A stretch of DNA of 64,000 nucleotides from Gemmatimonas sp. (GCA_011390935.1 JAABRL010000014.1:1-64000); one strand, 5' to 3'. Counted from the stretch's first letter, positions 18,997 through 30,164 are shown. Made by a program: numbers and translations. The notes: a model not told the origin generated them from the sequence alone.

Positions 18997-21446
18997 TCGT
19001 TTCTCACGAATGGCTGCGCGGCTTTGTGCCGCACGATCGCAGCGCGGCGGAGGTGGGCGAGTTGCTCAGCCGCCACTGTGTGACGCTTGACGGCCTCGAA
19101 TCGCTCCGCACGGATCTCGCGCCGTTCGTGGTGGCGCTCGTGGTCGAAGCGGCGCCACATCCGGATTCCGATCACCTGTCGGTGACCAAGGTGGACGACG
19201 GGTCCGGCACGCTGCTGGACGTCGTGTGCGGGGCGCCCAACGTCACGGCCGGGCACAAGTATCCGTTCGCCCGCACCGGAACGACGATGCCTGACGGCCT
19301 GCTCATCGCGAAGCGCAAGATTCGCGGGGCGACGTCCAACGGCATGCTCTGCTCGGCGCGCGAGCTGGGGCTGGGAGAGGAGCACGACGGCATCTACACG
19401 CTCGACACCGATGCCGCACCGGGTACGCCGCTGCTCGACGTGTTGCCACTGGGTGACGTACGTCTCGATCTCGACGTGTTGCCCAATCGCCCCGATCTGT
19501 TGTCGCACCTGGGCGTCGCGCGCGAGGTGAGCGCGTTGCTTGGCGTACCCATGCGCACGCCGGAGGAAGTGCCGGCGTTGCCCGGCGAGGCGCAGGTACA
19601 GAACTCGGTGTTCGGGAAGTCCGAAGCGACGGCGGACGGCGTGACCGTCCAGATCGACGACATGGCCTCGTGTCCGCGCTATGTAGGCGTCGTGATTCGC
19701 GGTGTGACAGTAGGACCGAGCCCGGAGTGGCTGGTCGAGCGACTGCAGTCGATTGGTGTGCGCAGCATCAACAATGTGGTCGATGCGACGAACTACGTGC
19801 TGCACGCCTTTGGGCAGCCCGTGCATGCGTTCGACCTGAACATGCTCGCAGCGCGTCGCATTGCGGTGCGTGCCACCACCGAGGGCGAAACGCTGGTCAC
19901 GCTCGATGGCGTGCAGCGCACGTTGCCTGCCGGCACCACGGTGATCTGCGACGGCGAGCGTCCGACGGCTCTCGCCGGGATCATGGGCGGCGAAGCCAGC
20001 GAAGTCAGCGACGCCACGACCGACCTGCTGCTCGAGGTCGCGTGGTTTGATCCGAAGTTCGTGCGACAGGTCCGACGACACGTGCAGTTGAGCACCGATG
20101 CGAGCTACCGTTTCGAACGCGGGGTCGACGCCGGCTTCACCGGCAAAGCGAGCGGTTACGCGGCCGCGTTGATCACGGCAGTGGCCGGTGGACGCATCAC
20201 GGCCGTGCTCGACGTGGGTGCGGCGCCGCCAGGCCCTGTGGCCGTGCGCCTGCGCGCGTCGCGCGTGGCGCTTCTGCTCGGTGCGCCGATTGCGCACGCC
20301 GAGATCGAACGCACGCTCATCTCCATCGGGTGTGTCCTTGCGCCCGATGGCGACGACGCGTGGATGGTCACGCCGCCCTCGTGGCGCCGCGATCTGGGAC
20401 TCGAAGTGGACCTGATCGAGGAGGTGGCGCGCCTCGTCGGATTCGACGCGTTGCCGAACAGCGTCCAGCCGTTCCGCCCGGGCAGCGTGCCGGATCATGC
20501 GCTGCACGTGGCGGGGCGCCGTGTGCGCGAAGAGTGCGTGGCGTTCGGCCTCGCGGAAACGCGCCCAATGCCATTTGTCGCTGCCGCATCGAGCGAATCG
20601 TTGCGCGTGCGCAATCCGCTTGCTGACGACGAGCCGTATCTGCGTGAGTCGCTGCTCACCACGCTCGGGTCGCGTGCGGAATACAACCTGTCGCGTATGC
20701 AGGGCAACGTACGGCTGTTCGAAATCGGCTCCGCGTTTGTCCCCACCACCGACCGGCTGCCGCGCGAAGAGGTGCGAGCTGCGGCGCTCATCATGGGCGC
20801 GTCGCGGCCGCCGCATTTCACCGATCCCGAGCCGCCGGCGTACGACGCGTGGGACGCGAAGTTGTTGGCCGAGTCCATGGCGCAGGCGGCGTTCCCGGGA
20901 GCGCTGGTGCAGCTGCAGCCGTCCACGACGGAGTCCGTGTTGTGGGACGTCATGATCGACGACAACCCACGGTCCATCGGGCACGTCCGCTCGCTCACGA
21001 TCGATCGCCCGGTGTGGGCGAGCGAGGTGTTCGGCGTGGAGATCACGCTTGGGGTGATGCCGTCCGCCGATGTGGCGCCTGCCGGTCAGCATGTGCACGG
21101 CGCGGCGTCCGGCCGGGCACCGTCGCCATGGACGGGCGTACGGTTCGCACCGCTGCCCACCTTCCCGGCGGCGTCATTCGATGTGGCGCTGCTGGTGCCG
21201 TCCGATATGCCCGCTTCGCGCGTCGAGTCGTTGCTGCGCAGCACGTCGGGTGAGCTGTTGGAGTCGGTCTCGTTGTTCGACGAGTTTCGCGGTGCCGGCG
21301 TCGCCGAGGGCTTTCGGTCGCTCGCGTGGCGCTTGACGTTCCGTCACCCCGAGCGCACGCTGCGTGACAAGGAAATCGATGGCCGTCGTGCCAGCCTCCT
21401 CAAGACCCTCGAACGAGACCTTGGTGTCCGACCCCGCGCGTCCTGA
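18993..21446 (+). CDS. pheT: phenylalanine-tRNA ligase beta subunit
   Basis: MIVSHEWLRGFVP...EAAPHPDSDHLSVTKVDDGSG tRNA-binding domain, B3/B4, FDX-ACB C-terminus. Confidence 0.95.
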   Translation: MIVSHEWLRGFVPHDRSAAEVGELLSRHCVTLDGLESLRTDLAPFVVALVVEAAPHPDSDHLSVTKVDDGSGTLLDVVCGAPNVTAGHKYPFARTGTTMPDGLLIAKRKIRGATSNGMLCSARELGLGEEHDGIYTLDTDAAPGTPLLDVLPLGDVRLDLDVLPNRPDLLSHLGVAREVSALLGVPMRTPEEVPALPGEAQVQNSVFGKSEATADGVTVQIDDMASCPRYVGVVIRGVTVGPSPEWLVERLQSIGVRSINNVVDATNYVLHAFGQPVHAFDLNMLAARRIAVRATTEGETLVTLDGVQRTLPAGTTVICDGERPTALAGIMGGEASEVSDATTDLLLEVAWFDPKFVRQVRRHVQLSTDASYRFERGVDAGFTGKASGYAAALITAVAGGRITAVLDVGAAPPGPVAVRLRASRVALLLGAPIAHAEIERTLISIGCVLAPDGDDAWMVTPPSWRRDLGLEVDLIEEVARLVGFDALPNSVQPFRPGSVPDHALHVAGRRVREECVAFGLAETRPMPFVAAASSESLRVRNPLADDEPYLRESLLTTLGSRAEYNLSRMQGNVRLFEIGSAFVPTTDRLPREEVRAAALIMGASRPPHFTDPEPPAYDAWDAKLLAESMAQAAFPGALVQLQPSTTESVLWDVMIDDNPRSIGHVRSLTIDRPVWASEVFGVEITLGVMPSADVAPAGQHVHGAASGRAPSPWTGVRFAPLPTFPAASFDVALLVPSDMPASRVESLLRSTSGELLESVSLFDEFRGAGVAEGFRSLAWRLTFRHPERTLRDKEIDGRRASLLKTLERDLGVRPRAS

Positions 21447-21990
21447 GAGCGCCGGACAGGCGGCGCTCGCCGAGCTCACCTCCGTCATTCGCAATGTGAC
21501 GGAGCAGCTGTCGGGGTTCCGGCGCCGGGCTCTGGCCGCGGAATCGCGACTCCGTGAGCTCGAGCAGGCCGCGGCAGCGGCGGAGCAGGCAACTCGGGCG
21601 CAGGCAGCCCGGGCGGCGGCGCTCGAGTCGACGGTCGCCGAGACGAAACACCAGGCGGCGCGAATCGAGGCGCTGGAGCACGAGTTGGCCCACGCCCGGG
21701 CGGACCGCACGCGAGTCGAGGAGCTCGAACAGGAGCTGGCCGGCGCCCGTTCGCACCGCGCCCGCGTCGAAGAGCTCGAGCGCGAGCTGGAAGCGGCCCA
21801 ACGGGCCAGCGAGGCCGCGCTCAACGCACCGGCACAGCCCGCTGCGGCAGGCGGGGTGGCCTACGATCTGCTCGAGGCCGAGAATGCCGCTCTGCGCGAG
21901 CGACTGGGCGAGGCGGTTGAGCGCACGCGCGTGATTGGTGCGCGGGTACGCTTTCTGCGACAGCAACTCGGGAACGGGGTGGAGAAGTGA
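21424..21990 (+). CDS. coiled-coil protein of unknown function upstream of zapA
   Basis: Heptad-rich Glu/Ala/Arg sequence ELEHELAHARADRTRVEELEQELAGARSHRARVEELERELEAA; GTG start at 21424 most plausible. Confidence 0.65.
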   Translation: MSDPARPESAGQAALAELTSVIRNVTEQLSGFRRRALAAESRLRELEQAAAAAEQATRAQAARAAALESTVAETKHQAARIEALEHELAHARADRTRVEELEQELAGARSHRARVEELERELEAAQRASEAALNAPAQPAAAGGVAYDLLEAENAALRERLGEAVERTRVIGARVRFLRQQLGNGVEK

Positions 21991-22298
21991 CCGATCGGCG
22001 CAATGTGGTGAAGGTGCGCATCGTGGGGGAGGAATACACGCTACGCACCGAGGCCAGCGAAGCGCGCACGCGCGCCGTGGCCGAACATGTGGATCGGATC
22101 GTGCGGGCCATCCTCGACGGGGGGGCGGTCGTGGAGACGCATAAGGCGGCAATCCTCGCCGCGCTGCAGATCACCGACGAGCTGTTCACGGAGCGGGCGT
22201 CGGCCGAGTCGCTGGCGGAGGAGCTGCGCGGTCTGGCGGCCGAACTGCAACCGCTGCTGCCGCCCGCCAAGCGCCGAGACGACGCCGGACCGGCCTGA
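21987..22298 (+). CDS. zapA: cell division protein ZapA
   Basis: NVVKVRIVGEEYTLRTEASEARTRAVAEHVDRIVRAIL...AAILAALQITDELF. Confidence 0.85.
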   Translation: MTDRRNVVKVRIVGEEYTLRTEASEARTRAVAEHVDRIVRAILDGGAVVETHKAAILAALQITDELFTERASAESLAEELRGLAAELQPLLPPAKRRDDAGPA

Positions 22299-22430
22299 GC
22301 CGTTCCGGTTGCGGTGACCCAGAGGCGCCCATACGTTCCGATGAGAACTAAATAGGTTGCGCGGGAGCCCCCGCAGCATCCGGCCCGTGACTTCCAGTCC
22401 GCGAGCGATCGCGGTGGGGTGTATAGATCC

Positions 22431-24017
22431 ATGAATAGCCTTCCGGTGCCCGCGCTTGTCGCGATCGCTGTACTGGTGGCCGTGCTGGTGGGGTATTTTC
22501 TCGGCCGCCGCAACGGAATCGCAGGAGAGCGGGAACAGCAGGTGCGTTCGCGCACGACCGCCGAAGAGACCGCCAGCCGCCTTCTCGAGGAGGCGAAGCG
22601 CGAGGCCGAAACGATTCGCAAGGGCGCGGTCGTCGCCGGCAAAGAGGAGTTGATCCAGCTTCGGGAGGACTTTGAAACCGAGGTGCGGAAGCGCCGCGGC
22701 GAAGTCGAGCGCGAAGAGCGCCGCGTGCAGGATCGCGAAGACCAGATTGAACGCCGTGCCGAGGGACTCGACGGGCGGGAGCGCGAGCTGTCGCAACGCG
22801 CGCAGTCGATCGATGCGCGCGACGCGCGCATCGCCGATCGTGAGGCAGAGGCGGAGCGCCTAGTCACCGAGCAGCAGCGCCGACTCGAGCAGTTGGCCGG
22901 TCTCTCGGTCGATGACGCCAAGGCCGAGATCGTGCGCCGGTATGAGGATCAGGCGCTGGCCGACGCCGCCAGTCGGCTTCGGGAAATCCGCGACTCGGCC
23001 AAGCGCAACGCCGATCGCGAAGCGCGCAAGATCGTGGCGCTCGCCGTGCAGCGTGTGGCCGCCGAAACCACCGCCGAGACCACGGTGAGTGCTGTTTCGC
23101 TGCCGAACGATGAGATGAAGGGACGCATCATCGGACGTGAGGGGCGCAACATTCGCGCGTTCGAACTGGCGACCGGTGTGGACGTGATCATCGACGACAC
23201 GCCGGACACGGTGGTGGTGTCGTGCTTCGACCCCGTGCGCCGCGAAACGGCGCGACTCGCGCTGGAGAAGCTGGTCGGCGACGGCCGCATTCACCCGGGG
23301 CGCATTGAAGAGGTCGTCGCGAAGGCGCGCCTCGAGGTTGATGCGCAGATCATCGAAACGGGCGAACAGGCCGCGTACGAAGTCGGTGTGGCGGGGCTGC
23401 ACCAGGAGCTGATTCGCCTGATCGGTCGCATGCGCTGGCGCACCAGCTACGGGCAGAACATCCTGTCACATAGCAAGGAAGTGGCGTGGCTTGCGGGCAT
23501 GATGGCCGCCGAGCTCGGGCTCGATGTGGCGACCGCCAAGCGTGGCGCGCTACTGCATGACATCGGCAAGGTGCTCACGCATGAACACGAGGGCACGCAC
23601 GTGCAGCTCGGTGTCGAAGTGGCCACCAAGTACGGCGAGAATCCCATCGTGGTGAACTGCATCGCGGCGCATCACGATGATGTTCCGCACGAAAGCGAAG
23701 TGTCGGTGCTCGTGCAGGCGGCCGACGCGATCAGCGGGTCGCGTCCCGGCGCACGGCGCGAGGCTTTCGAAACGTACGTAAAGCGTCTCGAGGGACTGGA
23801 GAAGATCGCGTCGAGCTATCGCGGTGTCGATCGGGTGTTCGCGATTCAGGCAGGACGCGAGGTGCGCGTGGTGGTCACGCCCGATCAGGTCGATGATGTG
23901 CGAGCCAGTGCGCTGTCGGAAGAGATCGCGCGTCGCATCGAATCGGAGCTGCAGTACCCGGGGCAGATCAAGGTGGTCGTCATTCGCGAAACGCGGGCGG
24001 TGGACTTTGCCCGCTGA
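22431..24017 (+). CDS. rny: ribonuclease Y
   Basis: N-terminal TM, KH ([44 protein letters not shown]), HD ([18 protein letters not shown]). Confidence 0.95.
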   Translation: MNSLPVPALVAIAVLVAVLVGYFLGRRNGIAGEREQQVRSRTTAEETASRLLEEAKREAETIRKGAVVAGKEELIQLREDFETEVRKRRGEVEREERRVQDREDQIERRAEGLDGRERELSQRAQSIDARDARIADREAEAERLVTEQQRRLEQLAGLSVDDAKAEIVRRYEDQALADAASRLREIRDSAKRNADREARKIVALAVQRVAAETTAETTVSAVSLPNDEMKGRIIGREGRNIRAFELATGVDVIIDDTPDTVVVSCFDPVRRETARLALEKLVGDGRIHPGRIEEVVAKARLEVDAQIIETGEQAAYEVGVAGLHQELIRLIGRMRWRTSYGQNILSHSKEVAWLAGMMAAELGLDVATAKRGALLHDIGKVLTHEHEGTHVQLGVEVATKYGENPIVVNCIAAHHDDVPHESEVSVLVQAADAISGSRPGARREAFETYVKRLEGLEKIASSYRGVDRVFAIQAGREVRVVVTPDQVDDVRASALSEEIARRIESELQYPGQIKVVVIRETRAVDFAR

Positions 24018-24903
24018 ACGCATCGATGGCGCCGCAATCGCGGCCCGGATCCGCGAAGAGTCTGCACAGGCGGTGATCGCGCTCGCGGCGCGCGGTGTGG
24101 TCCCTGGCCTCAGCGTCGTGCTGGTGGGCGACGACGCAGCCAGCGCCGTGTACGTCGCGAACAAGGAGAAGTTCGCGCGCCAGGTCGGCATGCATGGCGA
24201 TACGATTCGCCTGCCGGCCTCCACCACGCAGGCCGAGCTGCTCGCGCTGGTCGAGCAGCTGAACGCCGATGATGCCGTGCACGGTATTCTCGTGCAGATG
24301 CCGTTGCCGTCGCACATCGATCCGGATGTCGTGATTCGGCATATCGCGCCGCACAAGGATGTCGACGGCTTTCACCCCGTGAACGTGGGCAAGATGCTCA
24401 TTGGGCACACGGACGGATTCCTGCCGTGCACGCCCGCTGGGGTCATCGAACTGCTCGTGCGCTCCGGGGTGGAGACGCGAGGGGCCGAGGCGGTGATCGT
24501 GGGGCGCAGCAACATCGTGGGCAAGCCGATGGCCGCGCTGCTGGTCCAGGCGCGCGCGGGTGGCGACGCCACGGTCACGGTGTGCCACAGCCGCTCGCGA
24601 GACTTGTTCGAGCACACGCGTCGGGCGGACATTCTCATCGCGGCCGTGGGTCGTGCCGAAATGATTCGTGGCGAGCACATCAAGCCCGGCGCGACGGTCA
24701 TCGATGTCGGCATGAACCGCGTCGCCGATGCCTCGCGCGCCTCCGGCTCGCGCCTGTGCGGAGACGTGCACTTCGAGAGCGCCGAAGCGGTTGCCGGGAA
24801 GATCACGCCGGTGCCGGGTGGTGTCGGGCCCATGACCATTGCCATGCTGCTGCAGAATACGGTGCGCGCTGCGGAACGGACCGCGTCGCGCATCGGCGCG
24901 TGA
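24007..24903 (+). CDS. folD: bifunctional methylenetetrahydrofolate dehydrogenase/cyclohydrolase
   Basis: [22 protein letters not shown]...[15 protein letters not shown]...[11 protein letters not shown]...[21 protein letters not shown] start. Confidence 0.95.
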   Translation: MPAERIDGAAIAARIREESAQAVIALAARGVVPGLSVVLVGDDAASAVYVANKEKFARQVGMHGDTIRLPASTTQAELLALVEQLNADDAVHGILVQMPLPSHIDPDVVIRHIAPHKDVDGFHPVNVGKMLIGHTDGFLPCTPAGVIELLVRSGVETRGAEAVIVGRSNIVGKPMAALLVQARAGGDATVTVCHSRSRDLFEHTRRADILIAAVGRAEMIRGEHIKPGATVIDVGMNRVADASRASGSRLCGDVHFESAEAVAGKITPVPGGVGPMTIAMLLQNTVRAAERTASRIGA

Positions 24904-24914
24904 GTCGCGGCGGC

Positions 24915-26144
24915 ATGGCAACGCGCGGGGCAGGCGCCATCGACATGACCCCCGGTGCATCGCCGGAATCGCCCTTGGCGGTGCACGACCTCACGTCGGC
25001 CGCGAAGGACCTCATGGAGGGCGCGTTCCCACCGCTCTGGGTGCGCGGCGAGGTGAGTGATTTCAAGGCCCACCGAAACGGGCACTGGTACTTCGCACTG
25101 CGCGACGCGAACGCGCAGGTGCGTTGCGTGGTATGGTCCACGCAGGCCCGTCGCATGCCCGCCGCGCCCGACGACGGTATGCAGGTGGTCGCGTTCGGGC
25201 AGATGACGGTGTGGCCCGTGCGTGGTGACCTGCAGTTCTCCGTGCGCGCGCTCGAGGCCGATGGCGAAGGGCTGTGGCGCAAGGCGCTCGAGCTGACACG
25301 ACAGCGCCTCGAGGCGGACGGCCTGCTCGAGCCTGGCCGGAAGCGTCCGCTACCGGCGTCGCCGCGCACGATCGCCGTCATCACCAGTGCGGATGGCGCG
25401 GCGCTGCATGACATCATCACGGTCGCGCGTCGGCGGTCACCGTCGGTGCATCTCGTGGTCGTGCCTGCTCGCGTCCAAGGGGAGGGCGCGCCGGAGTCAC
25501 TCATCGAAGCGCTCGATCGGGTTTCGCGCTGGGGCGGGTGCGATGTGGTCATCATCGGCCGCGGTGGCGGGTCGCGCGAAGATTTGTGGGCCTTCAACGA
25601 TGAGCGGCTCGCTCGCGCGGTCGCCGCCTGTCCGGTGCCCATCATCTCCGCGGTCGGCCATGAGACCGATGTCTCCATCTGCGACCTGGTGGCCGACCTC
25701 CGCGCGGCCACACCAAGCGCGGCCGCTGAGGCGGCCGTGCCATCGGTGGTCGAGCAGCGTGCCCGGGTGATACAGCTCAGTCGGCAGCTGGCCACGAGTG
25801 CCCAGCGGCGGCAGCAGCGCACCACGGTTCGCCTCGAGACCACGCTCCGGCGGCTCCTCGCCGGCGCGGAGCGACTCACGGAGCGGAGGCAGTCGCGACT
25901 GGCACTGCTGGTCGGTCGGCTCGACGCGCTCAGCCCCCTCGCCACCCTCGCGCGCGGCTACGCAGTAGCGCGCACGCCAGAGGGCGCTACTTTGTCCGGG
26001 GTAGACGATTTCGCGGCGGGACAGCCATTCGACCTGTGGGTGCGCGACGGTGTGGTCGCGGCAGTCGCGGGCGCCAGCCGTCCCCGTCCCGATATCATCG
26101 AGGGTGGCACCACCGACGCGATTCCTGATGGGGAGCCGGCATGA
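24915..26144 (+). CDS. xseA: exodeoxyribonuclease VII large subunit
   Basis: LWVRGEVSDFKAHRNGHWYFALRD, IAVITSADGAALHDI, VVIIGRGGGSREDLWAFNDE, SAVGHETDVSICDLVADLRAATPSAAAE. Confidence 0.95.
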   Translation: MATRGAGAIDMTPGASPESPLAVHDLTSAAKDLMEGAFPPLWVRGEVSDFKAHRNGHWYFALRDANAQVRCVVWSTQARRMPAAPDDGMQVVAFGQMTVWPVRGDLQFSVRALEADGEGLWRKALELTRQRLEADGLLEPGRKRPLPASPRTIAVITSADGAALHDIITVARRRSPSVHLVVVPARVQGEGAPESLIEALDRVSRWGGCDVVIIGRGGGSREDLWAFNDERLARAVAACPVPIISAVGHETDVSICDLVADLRAATPSAAAEAAVPSVVEQRARVIQLSRQLATSAQRRQQRTTVRLETTLRRLLAGAERLTERRQSRLALLVGRLDALSPLATLARGYAVARTPEGATLSGVDDFAAGQPFDLWVRDGVVAAVAGASRPRPDIIEGGTTDAIPDGEPA

Positions 26145-26353
26145 CGTTCGAGCAGGATGTAGGGCGATTGGAGGCGATCGTGCGCGAACTGGAGCGCGAC
26201 GAACTCGACCTCGACGGGGCACTGCGCCTCTTCGAGGAGGGGATCGTGCGTCTGCGCTCGGCGTCGTCCGCCCTCAGCGCTGCGCAAGGTCGTGTGCAGG
26301 AGCTCGTCGAGACCGCCAACGGAACCTTCGCCCTCGACGATCGTGACGCTTGA
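26141..26353 (+). CDS. xseB: exodeoxyribonuclease VII small subunit
   Basis: TFEQDVGRLEAIVRELERDELDLDGALRLFEEGIVRLRSASSAL. Confidence 0.93.
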   Translation: MTFEQDVGRLEAIVRELERDELDLDGALRLFEEGIVRLRSASSALSAAQGRVQELVETANGTFALDDRDA

Positions 26354-27287
26354 GCAGCTGGTTGCGCCCGCCGTGCGTCCTAGTGCACCCACGCCCATGC
26401 CGGCGGTGAGCCAGTTTGCCGCCGATCGTGTGGCCGTGCAGCGCGCGCTCGATACGTTCTGCGCTCGATGGCTCAACCATCTGTCGCCGCGTACGGCCGA
26501 GGCCATTCGCTATGCGCTGCTCGGCGAGGGGAAGCGGCTGCGCGCCATTCTGTTGCTCGAGGCCAGCCGCGCGTGTGGCGGGCCCGCGGACGCCTTCGAA
26601 CTGGCGGCCGCCGTCGAAGTCGTCCATGCCTATTCGTTGGTGCACGACGACCTGCCGTGCATGGACGACGACGACGTACGTCGCGGTCGTCCCACGGTGC
26701 ACCGGGCGTATGGTGTCGAGGTGGCCACGGCTGCCGGACTCGCGATGGTGCCGCTGGCTGCGCAGAGCGCGTATCACGCCGCGCGTGCCCTCGGCCTGTC
26801 GGCGCCGGAATCTGGCGAGGTGGTGCGGACGCTCATGCAAGCGTCTGGTGGTGGTGGCATGATCGGGGGGCAACTCCTCGATCTCGAGGCCGAGGGCGTT
26901 CATCTCACCCTCGACGCGATGGAGCGGGTCCACCGCCTCAAGACGGGGGCGCTCATTGCGGCCTCGGTGATGGTTGGCGCCCAGGCCGCGAGGGCGTCCG
27001 AGGTGCGACGCCGTGCGCTCGCGCACTACGGGGCCGCCATCGGTCTGGCGTTCCAGATTGCCGATGACGTACTCGATGTCACGGCGACCACCGACGAACT
27101 CGGCAAGACCGCCGGCCGCGATCTCGCGCTGGCCAAGAGCACCTATCCGGCGCTGCTCGGGGTAGAGGGAGCGATCGAGCGCGCCACGGCGTTGGTTGAA
27201 CAGGCGTGTGGTGTGCTGGCAGCCGAGGGGCTGCTCACGCCCACGCTTGAGCAGTTGGCGCGGTACATCGTCGAACGACGCAACTGA
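26343..27287 (+). CDS. ispA: polyprenyl synthetase (farnesyl/geranylgeranyl diphosphate synthase)
   Basis: GKRLRAILLLEASRACGG, HDDLPCMDDDDVRRGRPTVH (FARM), IADDVLDVT (SARM). Confidence 0.93.
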   Translation: MTLEQLVAPAVRPSAPTPMPAVSQFAADRVAVQRALDTFCARWLNHLSPRTAEAIRYALLGEGKRLRAILLLEASRACGGPADAFELAAAVEVVHAYSLVHDDLPCMDDDDVRRGRPTVHRAYGVEVATAAGLAMVPLAAQSAYHAARALGLSAPESGEVVRTLMQASGGGGMIGGQLLDLEAEGVHLTLDAMERVHRLKTGALIAASVMVGAQAARASEVRRRALAHYGAAIGLAFQIADDVLDVTATTDELGKTAGRDLALAKSTYPALLGVEGAIERATALVEQACGVLAAEGLLTPTLEQLARYIVERRN

Positions 27288-27339
27288 CGGCCCCGTCTGG
27301 CCATCCGTCGCTTCGATACCTTCATTTTTCCAGATCGCC

Positions 27340-29235
27340 ATGTCCATTCTCGAGCGCATTCAATCGCCGGCCGACCTTCGCGGCCTCTCGCGCGACGAAC
27401 TCCGGGCTGTTGCCGCCGCCATGCGTGAGCGCCTCATCGAGGTCTGCTCCGACACGGGCGGTCACATTGGCGCCGGCTTGGGCGTGGTCGAACTCACGAT
27501 CGCTTTGCACACGGTGCTCAACACGCCGCGCGACCTGCTCGTGTGGGACGTGGGGCATCAGGGCTATCCGCACAAGCTGCTCACGGGTCGCAACGACCGA
27601 CTCGAGACGCTGCGTCAGGAAAACGGCCTGAGCGGCTTTCTCAAGCGAAGCGAGAGCGAGTACGACACGTTCGGCGCCGGCCATGCCGCCACAGCGATCT
27701 CTGCGGCCGTGGGCATGGCGGCCGGTCGGGATCTACGGGGCGACGACTTCAAGGTCGCGGCCATTCTCGGAGACGGGGCGCTCTCGTGCGGTCTGGCCTA
27801 CGAGGGCCTCAACAACGCGGGGCACTCCGATCGCGATATCATCGTCGTCCTCAACGACAACGAGATGTCGATCGCGCCGAACGTTGGCGCCATGCACAAA
27901 TATCTGCTGTCGGTGCAGCGCAATCCGCTCTACAACCGACTCCGTTCGAAGATCGGGGACATCGTCGATTCGGCGCCGTCGCCCTTCAGCGGGGTCAGCA
28001 CCATCGTGCGGAAGTGGGAAGAGAGCGTCAAGTCGTTCCTGACCCCCGGCGTTCTGTTCGAAGAGCTCGGCTTCCGCTACTTCGGTCCGGTGGACGGCCA
28101 TGACATGGACGCGCTCATCGAGACGCTGAGCGCCGTGCGTGATTTCAAGGGTCCGCGCCTCGTGCACGTGCTCACGCAGAAGGGGAAGGGGTTTCCGGCC
28201 GGCGAACACGGCGAGAAGTGGCATGCCCTCCCGCCCGGACACGATCCGAGCACCGGCAAGCAGCGCGCGACGCCGACGTCGCCCGCCAAGCCGAACTGGA
28301 CCGCCGTGTTCGGCAAGGGGCTCTCCGAGCTCGGTGAGCAGGTGAACGCGCTGTCGGTGATCACGGCGGCGATGCCGGGTGGCACCGGCACCGGTCCCTT
28401 CGGCAAGGCGTTCCCGTCGCGATTCTTCGACGTGGGAATCGCCGAAGGACACGCCGTCACGTTCGCTGCGGGCCTCGCCACGCAAGGCATTCGACCGGTG
28501 GTCGCGATCTACTCCACCTTCCTGCAGCGTGGCTTCGACAACATCGTGCACGACGTCGCCATTCAGAATCTGCCCGTCACCTTCGCCATGGATCGTGCCG
28601 GTCTCGTGGGCGAAGACGGCGAGACGCACGCCGGGCTCTACGACATCGCGTACATGCTGGCCGTGCCGGGCATGACGGTCACCGCGCCCAAGGATGGACG
28701 GGAAATGCTCGGGCTGCTCAAGGCCGGTGTGCAGCACGATGGGCCGTTCAGCCTGCGCTATCCGCGTGACACATCGCCCGACGTGCCGCCCGCCATGGGC
28801 GACATCGACGCGACGCCGTATGGCACGTGGGAAGTGCCGCGTCTGGGGCGCGAGTTCGCAATTCTTGCCGTCGGCACGATGGTGAACACCGCGCTCGAGG
28901 CGGCCGCGCAGCTCGCGGAGGACGGCATCGATCTCACCGTCGTCAACTGCCGATACCTCAAGCCGTACGACGAGGTCACGCTCAATGCAATCCTCGCCAA
29001 TCACGCGCAGGTCCTCACGCTCGAGGAAGGCACGGTCATCAACGGCTTCGGCGCGTTCATGAGCGCCACGATCGGACGCCTCGCGCCCAACGTGCGCGTG
29101 TCGGTGCACGGTGTCCCCGATCGCATCATCTACGCCGCGTCGCGTGCGCGTCAGCTGGCGCAGTGTGGCCTCGATGTCGCGGGTGTCGTGGCGCGTGTTC
29201 GCGCGCTGCACGAGTCCGAAGCTATCGCCGGCTGA
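27340..29235 (+). CDS. dxs: 1-deoxy-D-xylulose-5-phosphate synthase
   Basis: GGHIGAGLGVVELTIALHTVLNTPRDLLVWDVGHQGYPHKLLTGR, GDGALSCGLAYEGLNNAG, MDRAGLVGEDGETHAG. Confidence 0.96.
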   Translation: MSILERIQSPADLRGLSRDELRAVAAAMRERLIEVCSDTGGHIGAGLGVVELTIALHTVLNTPRDLLVWDVGHQGYPHKLLTGRNDRLETLRQENGLSGFLKRSESEYDTFGAGHAATAISAAVGMAAGRDLRGDDFKVAAILGDGALSCGLAYEGLNNAGHSDRDIIVVLNDNEMSIAPNVGAMHKYLLSVQRNPLYNRLRSKIGDIVDSAPSPFSGVSTIVRKWEESVKSFLTPGVLFEELGFRYFGPVDGHDMDALIETLSAVRDFKGPRLVHVLTQKGKGFPAGEHGEKWHALPPGHDPSTGKQRATPTSPAKPNWTAVFGKGLSELGEQVNALSVITAAMPGGTGTGPFGKAFPSRFFDVGIAEGHAVTFAAGLATQGIRPVVAIYSTFLQRGFDNIVHDVAIQNLPVTFAMDRAGLVGEDGETHAGLYDIAYMLAVPGMTVTAPKDGREMLGLLKAGVQHDGPFSLRYPRDTSPDVPPAMGDIDATPYGTWEVPRLGREFAILAVGTMVNTALEAAAQLAEDGIDLTVVNCRYLKPYDEVTLNAILANHAQVLTLEEGTVINGFGAFMSATIGRLAPNVRVSVHGVPDRIIYAASRARQLAQCGLDVAGVVARVRALHESEAIAG

Positions 29236-29275
29236 TGCATCATCACATGAGCCGTCTCCGCGCCGTGGCGACCTG

Positions 29276-30151
29276 ATGCGCATTGGCGTGATCGGACATC
29301 GCGGGTACGCCGGCCTTCCCGGCGTGCTCGGCGCGCTGCTCGAGTTGGCACCGACCATCGGCGCCACGCTGGCGTTCGAAGACGAACTCTACGAAATCGC
29401 GGAGGACGGCGAACCACTGGGGGAGCCGGACGCGCTCGACCTGCTGCTCACGCTCGGTGGCGACGGCACCCTGTTGCGCGGCGCGCGGTATCTCGGCGCC
29501 CGCGACATTCCGATTCTTGGCGTGAACCTCGGTCGGCTCGGGTTCCTCACGTCGTGCGGAGGTGATGAGTTCGAAGAAGCGCTGCGCTTGTGGTCGCGTG
29601 GCGAGTTCACGGCCGAGCAGCGCATGACGCTCGACGCGCGCGCGTGGAGTGTGGACGGCGAGCCTCGTGGACGCTGGCGTTGCCTCAACGATGTCGTGCT
29701 GCACAAGGGCGGCTTCGCGCGCGTCGTACGCTTTGGCGTACATGTCGACGGTGAACCGCTTGGCGCGTACGGTGCGGATGGCGTGGTGATCTGCACACCG
29801 ACCGGGTCCACGGGGTACAGCCTGTCCGCCGGCGGTCCGGTTGTGGTCCCCACGGTGGAGTCGATCATGGTGACGCCTGTATCGCCACATACACTGGCGA
29901 TGCGTCCGCTGGTGTTGCCGCCGGACGTGGAGGTCGCCCTGCGGGCTGAAGATGGTCCGGAGGGACTTTTGGTAACGGTCGATGGACAGGTTGGCACCAC
30001 ATTCAAGGCTGGTGAAACCCTCATCGTCCGCCGTGCCGACACTCCCGTTCGTATCATCCGCTTCCCGGGCACCTCGTTCTTCGAACGCCTTCGCCACAAG
30101 CTTGGCTGGGGCGGGCTCAGTGAGCGCGACGGCGTCGTCTCCGCCGTATAA
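29276..30151 (+). CDS. nadK: NAD kinase
   Basis: LLTLGGDGTLLRGAR (GGDG), LGVNLGRLGFLT, PTGSTGYSLSAGGPVV. Confidence 0.93.
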   Translation: MRIGVIGHRGYAGLPGVLGALLELAPTIGATLAFEDELYEIAEDGEPLGEPDALDLLLTLGGDGTLLRGARYLGARDIPILGVNLGRLGFLTSCGGDEFEEALRLWSRGEFTAEQRMTLDARAWSVDGEPRGRWRCLNDVVLHKGGFARVVRFGVHVDGEPLGAYGADGVVICTPTGSTGYSLSAGGPVVVPTVESIMVTPVSPHTLAMRPLVLPPDVEVALRAEDGPEGLLVTVDGQVGTTFKAGETLIVRRADTPVRIIRFPGTSFFERLRHKLGWGGLSERDGVVSAV

Positions 30152-30164
30152 GGAGAAGGCCGGC

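Noticed and set aside
18927-21098. 723-aa minus-strand ORF opposite pheT
   Set aside because: Antisense to a full-length conserved pheT; composition typical of mirror ORFs.
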